From Saprospiraceae bacterium (lineage in GTDB: Bacteria > Bacteroidota > Bacteroidia > Chitinophagales > Saprospiraceae), in the NCBI GenBank assembly GCA_016715985.1, contig JADJXD010000006.1:1-16099 (forward strand): a stretch of DNA of 16,099 nt. Reading direction: 5' to 3'. The notes under the pieces were generated by a model. That model had not been told where the DNA came from and ran no database searches. It saw nothing but the letters and a program-made list of their open reading frames with translations. Below are positions 8,901-16,097 of this stretch, in pieces (the stretch's first letter is position 1; the number at the start of each line of letters is the position of its first letter). Made by a program: the position numbers and the translations under genes.

Positions 8901-9072
8901 GGTTGCCTCATTAGGATTTTTACCAATGGCACTTTCATACGGTGCAGGGGCAGAAGTGCAGAAACCTTTGGCAACAGTTGTAATAGGCGGTTTGCTTTCA
9001 GCAACATTTTTAACCTTGTTTGTTTTGCCATTGCTCTACCTGATTTTTCTCAACTCCTCTCAGGAAAATTAA
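5962..9072 (+). CDS. czcA: CzcA/CusA-family heavy-metal efflux RND transporter (frameshifted)
   Basis: Inner-membrane, proton-driven pump of a tripartite metal exporter. The chosen start is MLDKIIAFSIKNKFIIALM (5962); the frame is open 10 codons further up, but this is the family's usual start. It shows TM1, then AVPDITNNQVQI and TLAGQEVEQLVTYPIEQSIA, typical of the heavy-metal RND family. TM4 carries SLGAIDFGLIVDGAVIIVEA (about 7148-7206), with the acidic residues of the proton relay. The second half has GGEFVPTLQEGDFAF, GTSLSQS, the second periplasmic loop, and C-terminal TMs with RPVLMTATVASLGFLPMA. Frames break near 6655, 7556, 7628, 8826 and 8866. The total is about 1036 aa, full length. 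Zn/Co/Cd or Cu/Ag specificity cannot be decided here. Confidence 0.93.
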
Positions 9073-10238
9073 AGCAAAGGGAACGCCTATTGTTATTGTG
9101 TTTTTAATTTTCTTATTTCAAAATACAAATGCTCAAACACCTGTAAAACCCTTGTCAGTTGAAGATGCAGTTTCAGTGGCATTGAAAAACAATTTGGAAA
9201 TGCAGTCGCAACAATTCAATGTGCAATCATCTACCGCTTTGAAAAAAATCGGTGTTTGAACTGCCTAAAACAAATATCAATTTTCAGTTCGGACAATACA
9301 ACAGCATCAATCAAGACAAGGCTTTTCAAATCAACCAATCCATTCCGTTCCCGACTTATTACTCTGCAAAATCCAATATATACAAAGCCGAATTGCAAAG
9401 TAGCGAATTGAAGCAGCAAGCATCTGCAAACGAGATAAAAGCACAGGTGCAATACTGGTTTTATCAGTTGCAATATTTACAAAATGCTAAAAAGCAGTTG
9501 CAGTTCACAGCCGAAACCAAGCGGGGACAACTTTCGCTTTTACTCAAACAAAACGAAACTGATTTGCTGAATGCATACCAATCATTGAAAGCATTACTCA
9601 ACAGCAGTGAAGAGTTTACGATTGAAGATAGCGGAAATTTTCAGCCACTTTCATTAAGCAGTTCGTTCGACACAACACTTATAGCTAATAATCCATCGTT
9701 AAAGGTATTGTATCAGCAAGTAGTAATTGCGGAGAAAAACAAAAAAGTAGAAACTGCTTCAACGCTGCCTGATTTTAATGTTGGCTATTTCAATCAATCT
9801 TTAATAGGCACACAAACCGTAAACGGTTCAGATGTATTCTTTGACGGTAGCAAACGCTTTCAGGGCTTGAACGTGGGCATTAGTGTTCCGCTTACTTTTT
9901 TCAGCAATGCTTCAAAAATAAAATCGCTTGAATATAAACAACAGGGATTGCAAAAAGAAGCCGAAAACGGAAAATTGATTTTACTAACCCAACTGCAAAA
10001 TGCGTTTGCACAATACAATCAAAATTTGTCGCAATACAACTATTACAAAACAACGGCTTTGCCCAATGCCGAAACAATAATAAGCACGGCAAAGCTTGGT
10101 TTCAAAAGTGGCGATATTGGTTACATTGAATATTTGCAGGCATTACAAACGGCTACCGATGTGCAGTTAGGTTACCTGCTATCGGTTAATCAACTCAATC
10201 AAAGCATCATCAACATTAATTTCTTAATCAACAAATAA
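9073..10238 (+). CDS. TolC-like outer membrane efflux protein, probably fused to CzcA (frameshifted)
   Basis: Outer-membrane channel of the pump. There is no start codon of its own. The frame reads IVIVFLIFLFQNTNAQTPVK (hydrophobic segment plus a NAQ-like signal cleavage site), then LSVEDAVSVALKNNLEMQSQ, the usual TolC/OEP opening. After a break near 9250 it continues ELPKTNINFQFGQYNSINQD, long coiled-coil stretches with many Gln, Lys and Leu, and ends LNQSIININFLINK. Removing one T from the five-T run at about 9051-9055 joins it in frame to the end of CzcA (LLYLIFSTPLRKIKAKG). Bacteroidota commonly carry such CzcA-TolC fusions of about 1,450 aa, and the joined length here would be about 1,425. 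I infer a fusion, split by a sequence error. Confidence 0.87.
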
Positions 10239-10249
10239 AATTCAAGACA

Positions 10250-11517
10250 ATGAAAAATATAATCTTCATAGCAGCCCTTGCAACATCATTCGTATTTGCA
10301 TCCTGCAACAGCAATAAAAGAAAATCATGGTGAAGAAACCGAACACCATGACGAACACGAAAACACCAATACGGCAACACTCACAGCAGAACAAATGAAA
10401 TCAATCAAAATTGAATTGGGCAGCATTGAGAAAAAACAACTTACTGCTTCGCTAAAAGCAAATGGCTTGTTGCGTGTTCTAACAACAACAAGGCAAACGC
10501 CACCTGCCATGTTTGGCGGAGTTATCAAATCTATTTTGGTGCAAACAGGCAACAGCGTTACGAAAGGACAAACCATTGCAACCATCTCAAACACTAATTT
10601 TATCACTATGCAGGAAGAATTTTTAAGCACTTCTGCTAAAGTTGATTTGGCACAATTGGAATTTGAACGGCAGAAAACGCTAAAAGAAGGAAACGCTGCT
10701 TCACTTAAAACATTTCAGCAAGCCGAAGCTGAACTTAAATCGCTGAAAGCAAAAAAGCAAGTTTACAAAGCCAGTTGGCATTAGCAGGTATCAATACAGC
10801 AATACTTACAAGCGAAAACATTCAATCAGTTATTAACATTACCAGTCCGATAAGCGGAACAGTGAGCAACATAACGGTAAACATTGGAACTTTGCCGATG
10901 CCAATACCTCCATTGCTGAAATAGTAGATAACAGCCAACTGCATTTGGATTTGTATGTGTATGAAAAAGATTTACAGAAACTAAAAGTCGGGCAAACAAT
11001 TCATTTACACTCACCAACAATCCTGGCAAAGAATACGATGCAGATGTTTACGCAATCAGCAACACTTTTGAACAAAACACAAAAGCCGTTGCCGTTCATG
11101 CAACAGTTAAAGGCAACAAACAAGGGTTGATTGACGGAATGAGCATTACCGCTTTGGTAAGTTTAGAAAATGCAACTGTTGATGCCGTGCCTACCAATGC
11201 CATTATAAACCATGAAGGGCAAGACTATATTTTTATTGTAACTGATGCCCACAGCGAAGAAGAACATCATAGTGAAACCGAAACTGCCGAACATAAGCAC
11301 GATGAACACGGGCATGAGCATAGTGAAAAGAAGAAACCGAACACGGGGAAGGAGGAACAACCTTTGAAAAAATTCCAATTCGCAAGGCACTACCGATGTA
11401 GGTTACAGTGAAATTACTTTGCTAAAAGAAATTCCTGCCAACTGCAAAGTAGTAGTGAACGGAGCTTTCTTCATCTTAGCTAAAATGAATAATAAAGGTG
11501 AGGCACATGAACATTAA
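10250..11517 (+). CDS. RND efflux membrane fusion (CzcB/CusB-like) lipoprotein, His-rich (frameshifted)
   Basis: Periplasmic adaptor linking CzcA to the TolC channel. The start MKNIIFIAALATSFVFASC has a lipobox (VFASC) for lipid attachment at Cys19. It is followed by an acidic His-rich stretch EETEHHDEHENTNTATLT. The HlyD-type body has ALKANGLLRV, the first half-motif GGVIKSILVQTGNSVTKGQT, a helical hairpin, then TSPISGTVSNITVNIG and LHLDLYVYEKDLQKLKVGQT. Near the C-terminus is a second His/Glu cluster (HSEEEHHSETETAEHKHDEH, about 11252-11330), a plausible metal-binding loop. Frames break near 10318, 10778, 10900, 11020 and 11360, and the end is restored as ILAKMNNKGEAHEH. Nominal length is about 422 aa. 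Confidence 0.9.
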
Positions 11518-11528
11518 AATTAAATAAA

Positions 11529-11926
11529 ATGAAACTTATAAAGAATTTAGACAAATTTAGAACAGTAGGTCTGTTTTAGCGGCACTTCTATCACCCTGTT
11601 GCTTTCCGTTATTTGCGTTTGCAGCATCCGCCTTAGGTTTTGGAACTGCTGAACTTTTTGGCGGATGGACGATGTGGGTTTTTCAGACTATGGTTTTGAT
11701 TTCCGTTACAGGTCTCTACATTTCTTATCGTAAGCACAGATGCACTTATCCTTTGCTTGTTGCTATTCCAAGCGGCATCCTTATTTTCTACGGCTACCAT
11801 TTCAACAACTCCGACAACTGGATTTATTTTCTATATGTAGGAATGTTCGGACTTTTTATTGCTACACTTTGGAATTATAGACGAAACAAACTTCACGGCA
11901 CTTGCGACACTTGCAAAGTTATTTGA
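11529..11926 (+). CDS. MerC-like metal transport membrane protein (frameshifted once)
   Basis: A small integral membrane protein of about 132 aa with four predicted hydrophobic segments. The N-terminus is MKLIKNLDKFRTVG; after an indel near 11572 it continues LAALLSPCCFPLFAFAASAL with the paired Cys of TM1 typical of MerC/MerT-type mercury uptake proteins. It then has the segments MWVFQTMVLISVTGLYISY, YPLLVAIPSGILIFYGY and IYFLYVGMFGLFIATLW, and a short tail GTCDTCKVI with another Cys pair. It starts 11 bases after the adaptor stop. In Bacteroidota such proteins often sit beside GDCCVxC genes and metal pumps, as here. The metal is not known; Hg(II) or another soft metal is inferred from the family. 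Confidence 0.75.
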
Positions 11927-11936
11927 CGGCAAGACA

Positions 11937-12136
11937 GTAGAACTTGAAAGTGAAATTACTTGTCCAAACTGCGGACACAAGAAAAAAAGAAATCATGCCC
12001 ACGGATGCCTGTCAGTTTTTCTATGAGTGTGAAAACTGCAAAAAATTAATAAAACCCAAACAAGGCGATTGCTGTGTATTGCAGCTACGGAACTGTAAAA
12101 TGTCCATCAATCCAAATAGGAAAAAATTGTTGTTAA
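11937..12136 (+). CDS. GDCCVxC-domain small cysteine-rich protein (frameshifted)
   Basis: About 66 aa. Joining frames gives VELESEITCPNCGHKK, EIMPTDACQFFYECENCKKL, IKPKQGDCCV, CSYGTVKCPSIQIGKNCC. It has CPNC and CENC zinc-ribbon-like pairs, then the family signature GDCCVxC and a terminal CC. In some relatives one Cys of the signature is selenocysteine; here both are TGC/TGT. Breaks fall in the A run near 11985 and near 12085. No ATG is found at the expected start, so the start given is where recognisable sequence begins, 10 bases after the MerC stop. The family commonly neighbours mercury and metal genes; its biochemical role is unknown. Confidence 0.7.
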
Positions 12137-12149
12137 AAAATAAATCAAT

Positions 12150-14038
12150 ATGAAACTACCATTCAACGATAAAAAATTTCTGTTTCTTCTTTTCGCTATC
12201 TCAATAGTGGTGGCGTTAAAGTTTTATCCGTCATCGGCATTCATATACCAATGCCGTATGCTCCTTTATTTTCGCATTCTTTATTTTGGCAATTGGCTAC
12301 AAAGTAATTTGGAGCGGTGTAAAAGCACTTTTCAAACTCAATTTCAGCAACATCAATTTGCTTATGCTTATTGCTGTCTTTGGTGCATTTTATCTCAAAG
12401 AATTTCCCGAAGCGGCTGTGCTTGTGGTGTTGTATGTATTGGGTGAACGCTTGGAGGATATTGGAATTGAAAACTCAAAATCTGCATTAGATGAATTAGT
12501 CAGCAAAGCACCAAAGACCGCATTTGTAAAATCACAAAATGAATTTGTTCCAATTGATAAAATTGTGGTGGGAACAGTTATTCAGGTAAAAGCAGGTAGA
12601 AATGATACCGCTTGACGGTAAAATCATTTCAGGAGAAACCGCAGTTGACGAAGCTGCCATCACAGGCGAACCAATTCCCCAAGACAAACACAAGGGCGAT
12701 CAATCTTTTCGCAGGCACGCTCAACAAAAATGGTTTTCATAGAAATGGAAACTACCAAACTTTCTGTTGACACCACCTTTTCCAAAATTGTCCGGCTCAC
12801 ATTTGAGGCGGCAGCTAATAAAAGTGAAACTCAAAAATTCATTCAGCAGTTTGCAAAATATTATACTCCATAATGATTATGCTGTCTGTTTTACTTTTAT
12901 TATTCCTGTTTTCGTTTGCATTAGACCTTAATCATTGGCTACAACAGGCAATTACACTTCTTGTTATTGCTTGTCCTTGTGCATTGGTTATTTCTACACC
13001 AGTAGCCATTTACGCAGCCATCGGAAACGCATCAGCAAAAGGAGCGTTGGTAAAGGGAGGAAAATATTTAGAAGCGTTGGCAAACATCAGAGCTATTGCG
13101 TTAGACAAAACACGAACCATTACATTCGGAAACCCAATCGTTAGTGATGTGCTTCCACTCAATGGAATAAGCCGTGAAGAACTATTGGCTTGCACCGCAG
13201 GAGCTGAAATATTTAGCTGAACACCCTTTAGCACAAGCCATTGTTGATGCAAGCCGCAAAGAAGGATTTGAACCGCATAAAACCGAAGCATTCAAAGCAT
13301 CATGGGCAAAGGAGCAACCGCAAAATGTTTGGTGTGTGAGGACGAAACAATTTATGTAGGCAAATTAGATTTCATCAAAGAACATCAACATACCGACAGC
13401 GAAGCAGAAAAATTGTTGCGGAACTTTCAGCACAAGGAAAAACAAGCGTAGTGGTAAGTTTCGGAAACGGAGTTGCAGGAATTATCAGTTTAATGGACGA
13501 AATAAAACCCGACAGTGTCGAAGCATTAAATGAAATAGAAGCAATGAACATAGAACCCATAATGCTCACAGGCGACAGCGAAAAAGCAGCAAACTATGTA
13601 GCCCAACAAGTAGGCATCAAAAAATATTTGGCAATATGTTACCCGAAAATAAAGCTGAAAAAATTAAAGACCTCTTGAAACAATACGGCACGGTGGCAAT
13701 GGTAGGTGACGGCATAAACGATGCACCAGCGTTAGCACAATCTACGGTAGGAATAGCAATGGGAGCAGCAGGAAGCGACACCGCCATAGAAACTGCAAAC
13801 ATTGCATTGATGAACGATAAACTTTCACTCATTCCGTTTCTCATTCAGTTAGTAAAAAACATTGAGAAGAATAAAATTCAACACCATTTGAGCAATAGCA
13901 GTTAAACTCATTTTCATAACACTTGCGTTTATTGGTTACAGCAATTTAGTTTTCGCCATAGCCGCAGATGTTGGAGTAACGCTCATTGTAATTTTAACCA
14001 GTTTGAAATTAATGAATTACAAAATTAAAAACAACTAA
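12150..14038 (+). CDS. P1B-type heavy-metal ATPase, ZntA/CadA-like (heavily frameshifted)
   Basis: ATP-driven export of a divalent or soft metal from the cytoplasm. It starts MKLPFNDKKFLFLLFAISIV with no N-terminal HMA domain; the nominal length of about 629 aa fits HMA-less relatives. In order: TM segments; actuator loop with AITGEPIPQDK (about 12655-12690); the ion-binding ACPCALVISTPVA (Cys codons 12971 and 12977); the phosphorylation loop ALDKTRTITFG; EHPLAQAIVDA, whose HP is the P1B hallmark; MLTGDSEKAANYVA; VGDGINDAPALAQ; and C-terminal FAIAADVGVTLIVIL. CPC with ADVG near the end favours the Zn/Cd/Pb (P1B-2) group. About ten frame breaks are bridged. DKTGT reads DKTRT (codon 13113-13115 CGA); if real, this would be damaging. 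Confidence 0.88.
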
Positions 14039-14308
14039 AGCCAACGCTTCTTTTTGTCATACTTTTTGTGCCATCACACTTTTAGCACATTGCCGTCCTC
14101 GTTCCTGCGGGCGGCAAAGAGCTAAGCCAACCCGCAAAACAAAAGATATGCCAAAAGCAATCACGCAGGAACAGAAAAATTTTCTTCGCTTCGCAAAAAT
14201 TAAATCTTTCCCGACCGCTCATTGCCGACAGATAAAAACGTTTTTCGGGACAATTAAACGGACAGTAAAATCGCTGAAAGCACGGTGAACACTGACACGA
14301 AAGATAGA
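14039..14308. other. 3' tail of cassette B, no gene
   Basis: A non-coding stretch after the ATPase. It holds the hairpin at 14081-14126, a short inverted repeat AAAACG-TTTTT-CGGG near 14235-14250, and the A/C/G-rich tail leading into site 3. Frames open on the minus strand here cross site 3 and show no family features. Confidence 0.4.
14081..14126. terminator. Hairpin after the metal operon, possible terminator
   Basis: TTTAGC (14081-14086) pairs with GCTAAG (14121-14126) and TTGCCG (14090-14095) with CGGCAA (14112-14117). The loop is GC-rich. Words TTTAGCACAT and GCAAAGAGCTAA are shared with the inverted repeat at 5352-5442, so the two are probably one family. No T-tract follows, so termination is only a possibility. 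Confidence 0.4.
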
Positions 14309-14452
14309 ACCACTGGCGGTAACAGCACCTACCCAAAGTGGCGGTGAAGTGCTTCGTAGGACAGTTTGTGTATATTTGAACGGCAGTTCTCCGAATGAAA
14401 GTTGGTGCGTAAATCGCCACCTTCGGGTAGCTGCAAAACGTTGGTGGCAAGC
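14309..14452 (+). other. attC-like recombination site 3
   Basis: The left box ACCACTGGCGGTAAC (14309-14323) pairs with the start of cassette B. The right box GTTGGTGGCAAGC (14440-14452) pairs with the left box of site 4. The inner arms CTACCCAAAGTGGCGG (from 14329) and CGCCACCTTCGGGTAG (ending 14430) pair with one bulged base. It shares GTGGCGGT...CGCCACCTTCG with sites 1 and 2, but the loop is diverged and the CTCCGCA direct repeat is degraded. Confidence 0.75.
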
Positions 14453-15001
14453 AAGACAATAAAACATATTTAGGTTTATTCACTATGCACAAATTAATAT
14501 TGATTATAGGGATTGCATCTATTTTAACAGGATGTGAATACTCTTATATTGATGAACGTGAAAATGTCATGGGAACCTATAATGGAATTTGTACGAATAA
14601 TTATTGGGTTGATACGATTGTTGGATTCAAACATGATACGTCCATGGTTACACTTTTTCTGACAAAATCAGCATTAGACTCAATAGTAAATTTAAATTTT
14701 AATGAAATAAATGTATCCACGGCAATTATGTTTTATTATTCTGAAAGGTAAATTTAAATCAGTACAGGAGTATCACCACCACAACTAACTCTCGAACAAG
14801 ATAGTCTATACTATTTTTTATAAACAAGGGCTGGGTCCTTACTGGCAAGAATGTTTTGCAAAAGAGGAACTAATATAACGTAATAACCAAAAATAGATCA
14901 ATGTAAATTAGCCTGCCACCAACATGGTGCTTACTCAATGCCAGCTTTGGGTTCATTAGAAAATTGTATCTTCACAATCCGGCACTGCGTAAGCACCGAC
15001 C
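14440..15001 (+). mobile_element. Cassette C: 0.56 kb cassette with a lipoprotein gene
   Basis: Starts GTTGGTGGCAAGC (14440-14452) and ends with GCCTGCCACCAAC (14911-14923), complementary at 12 of 13 positions. Single-gene content and size are typical of an integron cassette. The gene starts 32 bases after the site. Confidence 0.65.
14485..14878 (+). CDS. Small lipoprotein of unknown function (frameshifted)
   Basis: MHKLILIIGIASILTGCEYS has a signal peptide with lipobox ILTGC, so the mature protein should be lipid-anchored at Cys17. The first frame (88 aa) continues YIDERENVMGTYNGICTNNY and IMFYYSER. It stops early at 14751, but adjacent frames carry on with coherent sequence: SPPQLTLEQDSLYYF, then YKQGLGPYWQECFAKEELI to a stop at 14876-14878. 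A protein of about 130 aa broken by two or three indels is therefore likely. I do not recognise the family. Secreted or lipoprotein genes of unknown function are common in integron cassettes. Confidence 0.65.
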
Positions 15002-15014
15002 GTTATAGTCAAGC
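14911..15014 (+). other. attC-like recombination site 4
   Basis: The left box GCCTGCCACCAAC (14911-14923) is complementary to the start of cassette C. The right box GTTATAG (15002-15008) is complementary to the left box of site 5. The inner arms GGTGCTTACTCAATGCC (from 14926) and GGCACTGCGTAAGCACC (ending 14998) pair at 15 of 17 positions. It is shorter (about 100 bp) and differs from both the 1-3 family and the 5-6 family. Confidence 0.75.
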
Positions 15015-15366
15015 AGCCAGGGTTAACAAGACTTGCTCACAGGACTGAAATAAAATACGAACGTGTGTGAGTTTTGAAATCAAATTATAAGTCTATTACA
15101 TTAGAATTTCAAGAAGTAAGAATAAATTCCAAACATGACTTCTAAGCGCTACTCAAATAAAATAGACAATCCCATAAAATTGGAATGAGTCTATGGTGTG
15201 GGTGCGGGTGTAAAAGTGTCGAATCGCAATCTGCTCTGCCTATAACACAGCATACACTCCAGCCGCTTCTTTAAGCTTGGGTGGTATTTCTCTCAACGCG
15301 ACTTGGAAAATAAATTTTAGGTCTTATTTTTGGCTTATACTCAAGCGGAAGCGAGTATGCCGGACC
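15002..15366 (+). mobile_element. Cassette D: 365-bp gene-less cassette, duplicate of E
   Basis: From GTTATAG (15002) to the GTT of site 5. Its own end box CTATAAC (15240-15246) pairs with its start. About 230 bases precede the hairpin; no frame of useful length with a start is visible on either strand. The sequence is repeated in cassette E with substitutions and small indels throughout, including GACTTCTAAGCGCTACTCAA and GGTTAACAAGACTTGCTCAC. Confidence 0.55.
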
Positions 15367-15375
15367 GTTATAGAT
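15238..15375 (+). other. attC-like recombination site 5
   Basis: The left box is GCCTATAAC (15238-15246) and the right box GTTATAG (15367-15373). The inner arms GCATACACTCCAGCCGCTTC (from 15250) and GAAGCGAGTATGC (ending 15361) pair with some mismatches. The loop is long (about 75 bases). It is closely related to site 6, so these two belong to one family. Confidence 0.72.
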
Positions 15376-15734
15376 CAAGCAACCAGGGGTTAACAAGACT
15401 TGCTCACGGGACTCAAATTAAATACGAGCAGTGTAGTTTTGAAAGCAAATTATAAGTCTATTACCTTTAGAATTTTAAAAAATAAAATAAATTCCATGCT
15501 GACTTCTAAGCGCTACTCAAATAAAATAGGCAATCCCACATAAAATTGGAATGAGTCTGTTGGTAAGTGCGGGTGTAAAATTGTCAGTTCTTAATTCTTT
15601 CTGCCTATAACACAACATACCGATCCAGCCTTCTTTAAGCTTAGATGGTATTTCTCACAACCGGTTTGGAAAATAGAATTTTGGTCATAGTTTTGACTTT
15701 ATATAGAAGCGGCCACAGCGCGTGTATGCGGACC
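15367..15734 (+). mobile_element. Cassette E: 368-bp gene-less cassette, duplicate of D
   Basis: A second copy of cassette D, at a period of about 366 bp and by eye roughly four-fifths identical. It starts GTTATAGATCAAGC and ends with GCCTATAAC (15603-15611) plus site 6. Both copies lack a clear gene. Matching drift over the whole length suggests an old tandem duplication or two insertions of related cassettes. Confidence 0.55.
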
Positions 15735-15743
15735 GTTAGCGGT
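15603..15743 (+). other. attC-like recombination site 6
   Basis: The left box is GCCTATAAC (15603-15611) and the right box GTTAGCGGTC (15735-15744). The inner left arm starts CATACCGATCCAGCCTTC; the right side is AGAAGCGG...GTGTATGCGGACC. The loop (TTTAAGCTTAGATGGTATTT) matches site 5. The new right box shows that a different cassette follows. Confidence 0.7.
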
Positions 15744-15781
15744 CAGGCTACTAAGCATAAACCAACAATAGTGAAGGAAAA

Positions 15782-16097
15782 ATGACTACGGATTGAGGTG
15801 ACTTTAAGTAGAAAAGGAATACCAAACAGGTAAAATAATTGGCCTGCGCGATTTCAAAATTCACTTCGGCAATCTCTACACAACTGCTCACTCGAAAGGG
15901 CATTTCAAAACTTGTCTCGCGATGTAACCAAAGTGCATACAGGATATGACAAAATGCCGAAAATAACCAAAACAACTAATGATGTGAAAATTACGGGGTA
16001 AAGTTGATTCAATTAAAAATGTTTACGCTGGGGAATCACTAACCTTTAAAGGTGGTGAGAAGTTTCCACAGATGAAGTTATTAAAGTATTGAAATAA
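15782..16097 (+). CDS. Possible small protein in cassette F (broken, uncertain)
   Basis: An ATG at 15782 after AAGGAAAA could open a protein, but the frame stops after four codons. Neighbouring frames give coherent pieces: IEVTLSRKGIPNR, then DVTKVHTGYDKMPKITKTTN and DVKITG, then KVDSIKNVYAGESLTFKGGE, ending VSTDEVIKVLK with TAA at 16095-16097. This would be about 100 aa with several indels. Position just after an attC-like site and orientation fit a cassette gene. The 74-aa frame on the opposite strand (15751-15975) has no start context and no family features. I do not recognise the family. Confidence 0.35.

Larger units (their letters stand above)
5143..14439 (+). mobile_element. Cassette B: 9.3 kb integron-like cassette carrying a metal-resistance operon
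   Basis: The unit starts GTTACCGCCAATGGT (5143-5157) and ends with ACCACTGGCGGTAAC (14309-14323), complementary at 14 of 15 positions over 9 kb, followed by site 3. Inside are seven co-directional genes for metal export and handling, flanked by two related hairpins (5352-5442 and 14081-14126). The complementarity of the ends is the evidence that this is one unit. It could instead be a former composite whose internal attC sites were lost. I found no further GTT/AAC pair with a hairpin inside it. Confidence 0.6.

Noticed and set aside
119..14452. Sites 1-3 as MITEs or insertion-sequence ends
   Set aside because: There are no target-site duplications and no transposase, and the outer boxes pair with the next site kilobases away, which transposon ends would not do.
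14082..14492. Minus-strand ORFs of 136 and 82 aa
   Set aside because: They overlap the hairpin at 14081 and attC-like site 3 and have Cys/Phe/Trp-rich sequence typical of shadow frames.
15751..15975. Minus-strand 74-aa ORF in cassette F
   Set aside because: No start context or recognisable motif. The + strand has coherent, if broken, pieces in the expected orientation.
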